64,000 nt of DNA from Streptomyces ficellus (GTDB taxonomy: Bacteria; Actinomycetota; Actinomycetes; Streptomycetales; Streptomycetaceae): positions 1-64,000 of the forward strand of contig NZ_JAUEPL010000026.1 in the NCBI RefSeq assembly GCF_030406405.1. Reading direction: 5' to 3'. Shown here in pieces: positions 43,249 through 50,821 of this stretch. Made by a program: the position numbers and the translations under genes. How positions within the stretch are numbered: the stretch's first letter is position 1; every line of letters starts with the position of its first letter. Below the pieces are notes generated by a model. It made no database searches and was not told the origin of the DNA. It worked only from the letters and a program-made list of their open reading frames with translations.

Positions 43249-44127
43249 ATGAACCGTACGTCCGTCATACGCAGATCGCTGCGCCGATCGATGGGCCGAT
43301 CGTTGCGCCGATCCTTGCGCCGATCCCTTCCGGCTGTCGCAGCGGTCGCCCTGGCCACCGGCTGCACCGCTCAGGCCGTGGGGGCGACCGGAGTCTCGTC
43401 ATCTCCTTCCGCCGCCACCCCGGTGGACGCCGAACCGTCCGCCACCGCGCCTCCCGCGACGGTGACGGCCACGGCGACGCCGGCCGCGGCGGCGGCGAAG
43501 GTGCTGATGGCGGAGGGTACGGAGAACGAGCAGGTTCGCGAGTTGCAGGCGCGGCTGCGGCAGCTCGGCCACTTCCACCGCAGCCCCACCGCCTTCTACG
43601 GCTCGATGACCGCCGAGGCGGTCTCGGCCTTCCAGCGGGGGCGCGGCCTGCCCACGACCGGCAAGGTCGACGAGACCACGTGGCGGAAGCTGACCGCGAT
43701 GACGCGCGAGCCGACCGGCGCCGAGCTGCGGCCGCCGACCGCCAACGAGTTGGACAAGCCCGACGCGCGCTGTCTGACGGGCCGCGTGCTGTGCATCAGC
43801 AAGGAGAGCCGGACCCTCGCCTGGATGATCGACGGCAAGGTGGTCTCGGCGATGGACGTCCGCTTCGGCTCGGAGAACACCCCGACCCGCGAAGGGACGT
43901 TCAAGGTCGACTCCAAGAGCCGTGACCACGTGTCGACGCTCTACGACACGCCGATGCCGTACGCGATGTTCTTCAGCGGCGGTCAGGCGGTGCACTACTC
44001 GTCCGACTTCGCGGCCCGAGGCTACAACGGCGCCTCGCACGGCTGCGTCAACGTCCGGGACAAGGGGAGGGTCGCGGCGCTCTTCGACCAGGTGAAGCTC
44101 GGCGACAAGGTCGTCGTCCACTGGTAG
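43249..44127 (+). CDS. L,D-transpeptidase lipoprotein with peptidoglycan-binding domain
   Basis: A 292-residue wall enzyme. The signal region is unusual: five near-identical four-residue blocks (SLRR, SMGR, SLRR, SLRR, SL) precede LPAVAAVALATGCTAQ, whose Cys fits a lipobox (LATGC). A Ser/Thr/Ala-rich linker follows. The peptidoglycan-binding domain (NEQVRELQARLRQLGHF to VDETTWRKL) precedes the YkuD domain, which carries GASHGCVNV with the catalytic Cys. The ATG at 43249 follows CTTCGGGGGGC. The gene is preceded by a 186-base spacer shared divergently with the mutase gene. Confidence 0.87.
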   Translation: MNRTSVIRRSLRRSMGRSLRRSLRRSLPAVAAVALATGCTAQAVGATGVSSSPSAATPVDAEPSATAPPATVTATATPAAAAAKVLMAEGTENEQVRELQARLRQLGHFHRSPTAFYGSMTAEAVSAFQRGRGLPTTGKVDETTWRKLTAMTREPTGAELRPPTANELDKPDARCLTGRVLCISKESRTLAWMIDGKVVSAMDVRFGSENTPTREGTFKVDSKSRDHVSTLYDTPMPYAMFFSGGQAVHYSSDFAARGYNGASHGCVNVRDKGRVAALFDQVKLGDKVVVHW

Positions 44128-44168
44128 GGCGCTCATGGCGCTCATCGGCGCTCATGGGTGGGGAGAGG

Positions 44169-44207
44169 GCGCGGGCGGGACCGGGGGAACGTGTCCCGCC
44201 CGCGCCA
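44169..44207 (+). terminator. Terminator of the L,D-transpeptidase lipoprotein gene
   Basis: A perfect 14-bp inverted repeat (GGCGCGGGCGGGAC / GTCCCGCCCGCGCC) with an 11-nt loop. Between the stop and this hairpin, GGCGCTCAT is repeated three times. Confidence 0.85.
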
Positions 44208-44310
44208 TGTGCGCTGAGCCGTAGGTACGGGGGGAACCCCGGCTCTTCGCGCTGCCGATGACCAGTCGGCTCACTCATTACTGCGCCACGGGGTGGAAAA
44301 ACGTCACACC

Positions 44311-44338
44311 CCTGCGGAAGAAATTTGGATTCCGCAGG
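44311..44338. terminator. Hairpin with AT-rich loop
   Basis: CCTGCGGAA / TTCCGCAGG enclose a 10-nt loop containing AAATTT, unusual in this GC-rich spacer. It may be a second terminator for the transpeptidase gene or for transcripts arriving from the opposite strand. Confidence 0.45.
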
Positions 44339-44437
44339 TGGGAGGGGTGCGGGGGGGCCGGGGGGTGCCGGGGGCCGCACACGTGCGGAGGAAGGGGCGG
44401 GCTCGGAACGCCGCGGAGGGGGCGGCCCCGGCAAACC

Positions 44438-44605
44438 GCAGAGGGAGGCGGCGGGCCCAGGAGGACGCGGCGGGAAGGGCGAGCAGGGGCGCAGTGGGAG
44501 CCCGGCGTGCCCAGGAGGGCGCAGAGGGAAGGGCGGGTCCGGCGGGGCCGCAGAGGGAAGGGCGGGCCCGGCAGGCCGCAGAGGGAGCCGGGGGCTCAGG
44601 AGGCC
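44438..44605. repeat. Tandem 24-30-bp repeats at the 3' end of the membrane-protein gene
   Basis: About six diverged units begin GCAGAGGGA; the last three start at 44521, 44550 and 44578 (29, 28 and 28 bp). The tract covers most of the ~390-base spacer between 44208 and 44595 and enters the last codons of the membrane-protein gene. I see no gene in the spacer. Confidence 0.75.
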
Positions 44606-45699
44606 GCGGCGGGCTGCGGTACGGAGAGGGCGGGGGCCAGGCTCCAGGAGGCGGACGGCTGCGTGGCGTCCCAGTCGGCGGGGTCACCGCCGTTCTTCGC
44701 ACCGTCCTCGCCGCTGTCGCCGCCACCGTCGTCACCCTGGCCGCCGGTGCCCTTGCCGCCATCGGCGCCCTTGCCACCGGTTCCCTTGCCGCCGGTCCCG
44801 GTCCCGGTGCCCGTCCCGGTGTCGGCGCCGCCGCCCGTGCCCGGCCGGGTGGCGCCCGCCAGCACCCGGTCGCAGAAGCTCTTGACGTTGGCCGCGCCCC
44901 GGGCCTGCGCCTCCAACTGCCGGCGGCGCTCACGGTCGAGGCGGCCGGCGCGGTAGTCGCGGCAGGCCCGTACGGTAACGGCGCTGTCGTCCGAGCCCGG
45001 CGCGCCGCCATCGGTGGCACCCGTGCCGCTCCCGGGCCGCCCCGAGCCGTCGTCGCCGTTCCCGGTCCGCTCGGGGTCCGGCCGCCCCGGAACGCGCTCC
45101 GTACCGCCCGCGTCCGCACCCTGTCCCGCCGACGTGGACGGCGCCACGCTCCCCGGCGCGCTGGGCGTCCCCGGTGTGGCGGAATCCGTCCCGCCGGTTT
45201 GACCACCCGACGTGGGTGTGGCGGCGGCGGTCACCGACGAGGCGGGCACCGGCTCGCGGTCACCGCCCAGGACGGGCAGCACACCCGTACCGGCGGCAAC
45301 GGCCACGCCCCCGACCGCCAGTCCGGCGACCGACGCGGCCAGGCCCCAGCGCACGGGCCGCGCCCAGCGCGCACGGCGGCGGGGCACCCCCTGAATCCGC
45401 ACCGTGCCGAGATCCGACGACGCGCCCGGGGCCGTCACCGCGCCCCGCGGCCCGGCACCGTTCGCCGCGCGCGGCCCGGTGCCCTTCGCGGCGCGCGCCT
45501 CGCGGAACGCCGCCAGCGCCGCCGCCTCACCGGGCAGTTCGCCCGCGGCGGGGTCCACGGAGGCGCGCATGGCCTCCAGCGCACGCGCGACCCGCCGGGC
45601 CTGCTCCCGCGCGTGATCGTCGACAGGGCCGACAGGTTCACCCCGCAGCAGTCTCTCCGCCGCGTCCTGGTCGAGCCATTCATCCCGCTCGTCGGCCAT
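44596..45699 (-). CDS. One-pass membrane protein, probable partner of the adjacent ECF sigma factor
   Basis: A 367-residue protein. The N-terminal ~110 residues are hydrophilic and helical (DEWLDQDAAERLLRGEP, AREQARRVARALEAMR, GEAAALAAFREARAA). One membrane helix follows at about residue 120-145 (WGLAASVAGLAVGGVAVAAG). The outer part is Gly/Thr/Ser/Pro-rich with one short helical block (ACRDYRAGRLDRERRRQLE), and a run of GTGTGTGGKG repeats. Start and stop of the pair overlap (TGATG) with the sigma gene, the layout expected for an anti-sigma factor, but no HxxxCxxC zinc motif is present. It is paralogous to the protein encoded at 46771-47808. Confidence 0.65.
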   Translation of the reverse strand: MADERDEWLDQDAAERLLRGEPVGPVDDHAREQARRVARALEAMRASVDPAAGELPGEAAALAAFREARAAKGTGPRAANGAGPRGAVTAPGASSDLGTVRIQGVPRRRARWARPVRWGLAASVAGLAVGGVAVAAGTGVLPVLGGDREPVPASSVTAAATPTSGGQTGGTDSATPGTPSAPGSVAPSTSAGQGADAGGTERVPGRPDPERTGNGDDGSGRPGSGTGATDGGAPGSDDSAVTVRACRDYRAGRLDRERRRQLEAQARGAANVKSFCDRVLAGATRPGTGGGADTGTGTGTGTGGKGTGGKGADGGKGTGGQGDDGGGDSGEDGAKNGGDPADWDATQPSASWSLAPALSVPQPAAAS

Positions 45700-46472
45700 C
45701 ACATGTCCTTCTGCGTCCGCGAGCGCCATTGCGTCACACCGGTACGTGCCACGGAACCCACGCGGCGCTTGGGCTGCGGCGGTACGCCACCCAGTGCGCC
45801 GGGCGCGGTTTCGCCGGTGCGGCCGACGCCGCCCGCGCCGGGCGCGGTCTCGCCATCGGCACCCGCGCCGTCCACGCCGGCGCCGTCCGCGCCCGGGCCA
45901 TCCAGGCCCGCGGCGTCCTCGGCGCCGAGCAGCTCAGCGAGCCGCTTCAGTCCGCGGTGGGCGGCGGTGCGTACGGCGCCGGGCCGCTTGCCCAGCGTCT
46001 TGGCGGCGCTCTTCGCGTCCAGCCCGACGACGACGCGCAGGATGACGGCCTCGGCCTGGTCCTGCGGCAGTTGTGCGATCAGATCCATGGTGCGGCCGGT
46101 GGCCAGCGCTTCCATGGCCTCGTCCGCGGTGTCGGACTCGGCCGGTTTGTCGGTGAGTTCGGTCTCGTCTCCCCCGATGGCGGGGCGCCTGCCCCGCATA
46201 CGCAAGTGGTCGAGGGCGCGGTTGCGGGCTATGCGCGCCGCCCAGCCCCGGAACCGGTCGGCGTCCCCGCTGAACCGGTCGAGGTCGCGGGAGATCTGCA
46301 GCCAGGCCTCCGACGCGACGTCCTCCGCGTCGGCGTCGCCGACCAGCGTGCGTATGTAGCCGAGCAACCGCGGATGCACGGCACGGTACACAGCACGGAA
46401 CGCGTTCTCGTCCCCGTCCTGAGCCGCGAGCACCGCGGTGGTCAGCTCCGCGTCGTCCCCCAGCACTCCCAC
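45699..46472 (-). CDS. ECF sigma factor (first of two tandem pairs)
   Basis: A ~257-residue ECF sigma factor. Region 2 is AFRAVYRAVHPRLLGYIRTLVGDADAEDVASEAW with RFRGWAARIARNRALDHLR. Region 4 is LPQDQAEAVILRVVVGLDAKSAAKTLGKRPGAVRTAAHRGLKRL. The C-terminal ~70 residues are Gly/Ala/Pro-rich. The start is uncertain: GTG 46472 or 46466 lie just before region 2, while ATG 46559 or 46580 would add 29-36 residues. The ~300 bases upstream, to the stop of the next gene, contain a TTTTCTGTCACACC stretch near 46600 but no gene. Coupled to the membrane-protein gene by TGATG. Confidence 0.85.
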   Translation of the reverse strand: MGVLGDDAELTTAVLAAQDGDENAFRAVYRAVHPRLLGYIRTLVGDADAEDVASEAWLQISRDLDRFSGDADRFRGWAARIARNRALDHLRMRGRRPAIGGDETELTDKPAESDTADEAMEALATGRTMDLIAQLPQDQAEAVILRVVVGLDAKSAAKTLGKRPGAVRTAAHRGLKRLAELLGAEDAAGLDGPGADGAGVDGAGADGETAPGAGGVGRTGETAPGALGGVPPQPKRRVGSVARTGVTQWRSRTQKDM

Positions 46473-46770
46473 TACCTGTTCGTCATCGCGGCTGGTCACC
46501 GCCGTCGCTCCGCCCGGCGGGCAGGAGCACGCTACGTGGTCATCCGGCGTCACGTCCATGTCCTGTACAAGCTGCAACATCACGGTGACGGGGTGCGGTG
46601 TGACAGAAAACGCAGGCGCGGCGCTGATAAGAGTACGGGGCCGTACCGCGGACCCGTGGACGGCGACCGGGGCCTCTCCTGTGGGGGGTGGCGGCCCCGG
46701 TCGTCCTCCGCCCCGCACGCGGGTGCTCATGGCGTGCCGCCCCGGTGGTTCCGGCCCATGTCGTCGACCT

Positions 46771-47808
46771 TCACCGCGCCGTTGCCTCTGCCTTGCCGTC
46801 GCCGTTGCCATTGGTGTGCGGCGGGTTCATGCCGGCGTTACCGGTCTTCGGGCCCGGCGTCATCCTCCCGGTGCCCGCATGCCCGCCGGTGCCCGCGCCC
46901 GTGGCCGCGCCACCGCCCGCGCCCGTGCCCGAGTTGCCGCCGGCGCCAGGCTCCGCTCCCCGCTTCGCGCCGGGCGCGCCCGAACCGCCCGCCGTACCCG
47001 CCTTCCGGCCACCGCTCTTCGGGCCCTGCTTCGGCGTGTTCGGCGTGTTCGGCGTCGGCTTCCCCTCCGGGCGCCCAACCGTCTTGGTGCCCGTATCGGA
47101 GGGGCGCACCGAGTGCGTCGGCCGGGCCGTGGGGCGGTGCTGCTTGCCGCGCGGCCGCTCCGCGAGGGGCGCCGCGGGCACGGCGCGGGACGGCGTGGCC
47201 GCCGTCGAGACGCCGGGCTTCGGAACCGCGCCGCCGCCGTCACCACCGCCGTTGCCGCCGCCGAACGGCGAGCGAATCGCGCCGCTCTGCGCCGCCACCG
47301 CGACACCGCCGAGCAGCACGGTCGCCGCCAACCCCATCGCCGCGGCCCGCAGCGAACGCCTGCGACGCCGCTCGCGGGCCGGCCGCCAGTCGTCGCGCCG
47401 CCGGGTGCCGCGTACGGCGAGCGCGCCCTCGTCACGGGCCGCCCGGAAGGCCGCCACCGCCCGCTCCTCGCCCACCGGGTCGACCTCGCCGCCCCGCACG
47501 GCCGCCGCCAGCAGCGCGGCGGGCACGGCGATCTCACCACGCCACACGACAGCCGCCGACTCGCCACGGTCACCGCCGCGCGCCGACCGCGAATCCCGCG
47601 CCCCACGCGAATCCTGCGGATCAGGGGCGCCTCGCGCATGCAACAGACCCCGCGATCCCCGCAGACCCTGCGCCCCCGGCAGATCCCGCGACTGCCGCGC
47701 GCCCCGCGAATCCCGCGCACCCTGCGATTGCCGCGAACTCTGCGAATCCCGCCGACCCTCCGGGTCCCGTGGACCCTGCGAATCTCGCGGCTCGCTGTCC
47801 CTTCTCAT
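46771..47808 (-). CDS. One-pass membrane protein with low-complexity ends, probable partner of the second ECF sigma factor
   Basis: A 345-residue protein. Its first ~80 residues are repetitive Arg/Asp/Ser/Gln (RDSQ, RQSQ, RDSRGA), encoded by diverged CGCGAATCCCGCG-type repeats. A helical block then resembles the paralogue at 44596-45699 (AALLAAAVRGGEVDPVGEERAVAAFRAARDEGA). A basic stretch and one membrane helix follow (AAAMGLAATVLLGGVAVAA), and then a Gly/Pro/Thr-rich outer region. The start overlaps the sigma gene stop (ATGA). An anti-sigma role is inferred from gene order; no zinc motif is visible. Confidence 0.6.
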   Translation of the reverse strand: MRRDSEPRDSQGPRDPEGRRDSQSSRQSQGARDSRGARQSRDLPGAQGLRGSRGLLHARGAPDPQDSRGARDSRSARGGDRGESAAVVWRGEIAVPAALLAAAVRGGEVDPVGEERAVAAFRAARDEGALAVRGTRRRDDWRPARERRRRRSLRAAAMGLAATVLLGGVAVAAQSGAIRSPFGGGNGGGDGGGAVPKPGVSTAATPSRAVPAAPLAERPRGKQHRPTARPTHSVRPSDTGTKTVGRPEGKPTPNTPNTPKQGPKSGGRKAGTAGGSGAPGAKRGAEPGAGGNSGTGAGGGAATGAGTGGHAGTGRMTPGPKTGNAGMNPPHTNGNGDGKAEATAR

Positions 47809-48365
47809 CCCCTCGCTCCGCCCTGCGCCAGTCGCCCGGCAAGTTTCCTCAGTCCTCGGTGCGCGGCGCTGCGCACCGCGCCTGGCCGTTTGCCCAGCAC
47901 CCGGGCGGTCGCGGGGCCGTCCAGCCCCACGACCACCCGCAGCAGCACCGCTTCGGCCTGCTCACGCGGCAGCCCGCGGATCATCGCGAGCGCCTGTTCC
48001 GTCGACAGGCTCTCCAGCGCGGCGGCAGCCGTGTCCTGGCCGCCCGGCAGGTCAAGTACGTCCTGTTCGATTAAAGAGGTACGGGGGCTCCGCTTCTGCC
48101 GGCGCAGATGGTCCAGCGCCCGGTGGCGGGCAATCGTCGCCGTCCACCCGCGGAAACCGGCGCCGTCGCCCCGGAACCGCCCCAGGTCACGGGCGATCTC
48201 CAGCCACGCCTCGGCGGCCACGTCCTCGGCGTCGTCGCCGACGAGCCCGCGTACGTAGCCGAGCAGCCCCGGGTGGACCAGCCGGTACGCCCGCGCGAAC
48301 GCGTCCTCGTCACCTTGCTGGGCGCGCTCGACGGCAGCGCCGAGCTCCGCGTCGTACGCCCCCAC
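47805..48365 (-). CDS. ECF sigma factor (second of two tandem pairs)
   Basis: A 186-residue ECF sigma factor closely similar in layout to the one at 45699-46472. Region 2 is AFARAYRLVHPGLLGYVRGLVGDDAEDVAAEAW with GFRGWTATIARHRALDHLRRQ. Region 4 is LPREQAEAVLLRVVVGLDGPATARVLGKRPGAVRSAAHRGLRKL. The GTG at 48365 follows GAGGGA at five bases; an extension to 48422 would add 19 unconserved residues. A TGTGACGTTTTC stretch lies about 60 bases upstream, overlapping the stop of the next gene. It is coupled by ATGA to the membrane-protein gene. Confidence 0.87.
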   Translation of the reverse strand: MGAYDAELGAAVERAQQGDEDAFARAYRLVHPGLLGYVRGLVGDDAEDVAAEAWLEIARDLGRFRGDGAGFRGWTATIARHRALDHLRRQKRSPRTSLIEQDVLDLPGGQDTAAAALESLSTEQALAMIRGLPREQAEAVLLRVVVGLDGPATARVLGKRPGAVRSAAHRGLRKLAGRLAQGGARG

Positions 48366-48431
48366 GTTTCCCTCTTCGTGCCGCCCATCACGGTTCCCCC
48401 AACCAGTTCTGCGTGCGCCCACGCGAAAACG

Positions 48432-48863
48432 TCACAGGAGCACCTGGCGTCCCGCCCGCCCGTGCAGCATCAGGTAGAAGTGCTGTACGGACTCCTCCGA
48501 CCCGGCCTCGAACCGGTTGACGACCTTGCCGAGCGGGTTCCATGCGCGCCCGTCCGGCATCCGGATGCCGACGGGCTGCCCGAAGAACGCCCGCTGCTCG
48601 GCGTCGAAGTCCACCCACTGCGCCCCGGCGCGCCGCACGATCACCTCGCCGGTGTACGCACCGAGCCCGCACAGGAACGGCTCGACCCGCGACCGTTCGG
48701 GCTGGTCACGCCGGAGCCCGTCCACCACGAGGTCGACGAGTCGCAGGCTGGCGACGCTGTAGTCGAGCGGCAACCGGTTCCGCTCGGTCACCCGCGCCAC
48801 GAACTGCGTCACATAGGCGCGGACGTTCCGCGCGCCCGGCAGTGTTCTGAAGTCCCCATCCAT
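48432..48863 (-). CDS. Conserved hypothetical protein
   Basis: A 143-residue soluble protein with no domain I can name. Visible patterns are VRAYVTQFVARVTERNRLPLDYSV near the start, a central CGLGAYTGEVIVRRAGAQWVDF, and GRAWNPLGKVVNRFEAGSEESVQHFYLML near the C-terminus. The FYLML-type ending and Gly-Ala-Tyr-Thr-Gly-Glu centre suggest a small alpha/beta fold, perhaps an assembly or modification accessory protein. ATG start at 48863. Between 48864 and 49012 I see no gene. Confidence 0.6.
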   Translation of the reverse strand: MDGDFRTLPGARNVRAYVTQFVARVTERNRLPLDYSVASLRLVDLVVDGLRRDQPERSRVEPFLCGLGAYTGEVIVRRAGAQWVDFDAEQRAFFGQPVGIRMPDGRAWNPLGKVVNRFEAGSEESVQHFYLMLHGRAGRQVLL

Positions 48864-49012
48864 GCATGACCCAGCGACGCACGCGTCACAACCGTCACGC
48901 GAAACGGAGCGTGTCGCTTCTCATACGGCGACTTCACGCCACCCGTACAACCATTCGCACGACTCAGTCGTCTGCGACGGCTCCGTACTAGCGCCAGCCC
49001 GCAGTGAGCCGC

Positions 49013-49174
49013 TCACGGCCGGGGATCTCGCCCCGGCCGGTGGCCCACAGAAGGGTCGGCCAGGCGACCGGCCTTCGCGTCCCAGTCGGCGTCGCCGTCC
49101 GCCAGGCGGAGGGTGGACGCTGCGAGGCGGACGGCGGACAGGACGTCATCGGCGTTGACGGGGGCGGTGGTCAA
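49013..49174 (-). pseudogene. Short remnant resembling a maleylpyruvate isomerase/DinB-like N-terminus
   Basis: A 53-residue frame starting TTG at 49174, overlapping the DUF397 stop. It reads NADDVLSAVRLAASTLR, then DADWDAKAG, a pattern found at the start of mycothiol-dependent maleylpyruvate isomerase-like proteins, whose normal length is ~200 residues. The conserved helix with the W-E-T-x-E-H motif that should follow is absent and the frame ends at once. It is probably a decayed gene that was the third member of the XRE-DUF397 operon. Confidence 0.4.
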
Positions 49175-49416
49175 CGAGCCACCGTGAACTGGACGAAGGA
49201 GGACCAGGCGGCGGGCGTCAGCGCGAGCTGGGGACCGGAGGGGACCTTGGAGTCGCGGACGTGGATGGTGGAGGGGCAGGTGGCGACCTCGACGCAGTCG
49301 TCACCATCGCCGCCGCTGTAGCTGGACTTGTGCCAGGAGAGGGCGACTTCGACGCAGCTGTCGCCGTCGCCTCCGCTGTAGCTGCTCTTGAACCAGGCCA
49401 GTTCGTTGGTGCTCAT
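49171..49416 (-). CDS. DUF397 protein with an internal duplication
   Basis: An 81-residue DUF397 protein. The family core (WFKSSYSGGDGDSCVEVA) occurs twice in succession; the second copy is WHKSSYSGGDGDDCVEVA, followed by the usual IHVRDSKVPSGPQLALTPAAWSSFV. Most DUF397 proteins have one copy in ~60-65 residues. DUF397 proteins are encoded beside XRE regulators in hundreds of Streptomyces loci and act with them in developmental control in some cases. The start overlaps the regulator stop (ATGA). Confidence 0.9.
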   Translation of the reverse strand: MSTNELAWFKSSYSGGDGDSCVEVALSWHKSSYSGGDGDDCVEVATCPSTIHVRDSKVPSGPQLALTPAAWSSFVQFTVAR

Positions 49417-50237
49417 AGCGCTCCTCGCAGTCGCGACAGCAGGCCCTTGGAGTCCTCCGGAGTGAGGGCCTGCGCTCGCAGTTTCCCATAGCGCATATGA
49501 AGCACGCTGATCTCTTTCGGGTCGACGATGAACAGCCCGGTCCGCTGCCCCTCGCAGTACCCGAGCCACTGATGCTCCGGCGTCTCCGCCAACTGAATGG
49601 GCCCATCCAAGGCGGCATGTTGCCCCCGCTCCAACGGCAGCACCTGCACGGAGACGTTCCGCAGCTCCATCACGTCCAGCACATGATCCAGCAGCTCCCG
49701 CGTCACCTCCACCCCGCCCACTTGATGGTGGAACAGGTGCTCCTCAATGACGAAGCTGTACGCCGTGTTCGGCCGCTCCCGCAGCAACTTCTGCCGCTCC
49801 AGCCGCGCCACCAACTGCGCGTCCACCTGCTCGTCGCTCAGCGGCGGCAACTGGCCCCGGAACAGCACCCGCGCATACGCCTCCGTCTGCAACAGCCCAG
49901 GGACCACCCGGGTTTCGTACGTGTCCAGGCTGATCGCCGACGCCTCCAGCAGCGCCCACTTCCGGAACCACACCGCCAGCCCCGGCTTCCGGGTCAGGTG
50001 CTGTGACGCCTTCCGCAGCGCGCCGAAGGCCTGGAGCTTCTCCTCCACCCGCTCGACGAACTCCCGTGTGGGAAAACGCCGGCCCTGCTCCACGGAGGCG
50101 AGGTAATGGACCGAGTACCCCAGCTCCGTCGCCAGTTCCTCCTGCGTGTACCGCGCGTTCTCGCGGAACGCCTGGAGCACGGCGCCGAAGGTCTTGAGGC
50201 TCTCGGACCGTTCGGGTTCGATGATGCTTTCTGTCAT
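49413..50237 (-). CDS. XRE-family regulator with DUF5753 domain
   Basis: A 274-residue protein. The helix-turn-helix (about residues 17-70) reads FGAVLQAFRENARYTQEELATELGYSVHYLASVEQGRRFP. The DUF5753 ligand-binding-like domain (about 95-270) contains DTYETRVVPGLLQTEAYARVLF and LDHVLDVMELRNVSVQVLPLERGQHAALDGP. It forms the standard pair with the DUF397 gene, which overlaps its end. The ATG start at 50237 precedes the first helix. The ~100-base upstream spacer is unremarkable. Confidence 0.92.
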   Translation of the reverse strand: MTESIIEPERSESLKTFGAVLQAFRENARYTQEELATELGYSVHYLASVEQGRRFPTREFVERVEEKLQAFGALRKASQHLTRKPGLAVWFRKWALLEASAISLDTYETRVVPGLLQTEAYARVLFRGQLPPLSDEQVDAQLVARLERQKLLRERPNTAYSFVIEEHLFHHQVGGVEVTRELLDHVLDVMELRNVSVQVLPLERGQHAALDGPIQLAETPEHQWLGYCEGQRTGLFIVDPKEISVLHMRYGKLRAQALTPEDSKGLLSRLRGAL

Positions 50238-50339
50238 GCCGGTGACCCCCGGGTCGTTCGTGGTCCACCCCGTTTATCGAGTCACCCATGCTCACAGGCG
50301 GTCGCGCGTACCGTCCACCCTCCGCACCCGTACAGTTAC

Positions 50340-50642
50340 TCACTGTACGGGCTCCGCCCAGGCGGCGTACGCGAGAACCGTCGAGTCGCCGTCCGTCATG
50401 TCGAGCCGGGCCCTGAGCCCGTAGTGAATGCGGTACGCGAGCCCCTCGATCTCCACGAGCCCGCACTCCGGACCGCCATCCCTCGGCTCCTGGAACCCCG
50501 GGCTCTCGACCACCTCCCACCCGGCCTTGCGCGCCAGGTACACCCACTCCTGGTACGCCTCCTCGTTCCCCCCGACGTCCGGGTCGGTGTCGCCGACCCG
50601 GGCGAGGATCTGCACGGGATCCACTCGCCGACCCCTCACCAT
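50340..50642 (-). CDS. Hypothetical protein
   Basis: A 100-residue acidic soluble protein with no domain I can name. The sequence runs DPVQILARVGDTDPDVGGNE, then EEAYQEWVYLARKAGWEV and CGLVEIEGLAYRIHYGLRARL. The start is probably ATG 50642; an upstream start at 50672 would add ten residues. It lies alone between the XRE gene and the propeller-protein gene. The ~130 bases upstream to 50775 show only the terminator of the next gene. Confidence 0.5.
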   Translation of the reverse strand: MVRGRRVDPVQILARVGDTDPDVGGNEEAYQEWVYLARKAGWEVVESPGFQEPRDGGPECGLVEIEGLAYRIHYGLRARLDMTDGDSTVLAYAAWAEPVQ

Positions 50643-50775
50643 CGCCGACCTCCCACCGTCCCGGGCCTGCACCCTCCTGCGACCCGGGTCCCCCGCTCAG
50701 GCCGGATCAGGCAGGTCAGGGCGCGGGGCCTCCAAGAGCTTCTTCTCGATGACCCCGGCCTGCCCTGCCCCCGGC

Positions 50776-50821
50776 GAACGAAGGGCCGCCCGCCCGGATC
50801 GGCGGGCGGCCCCTTTCGTTC
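50776..50821 (-). terminator. Terminator of the beta-propeller protein gene
   Basis: Long arms, GAACGAAGGGCCGCCCGCC (50776-50794) and the complementary 50801-50821, around a 6-nt loop. The arm begins at the last base of the stop codon; the pairing has one two-base bulge. Confidence 0.85.
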
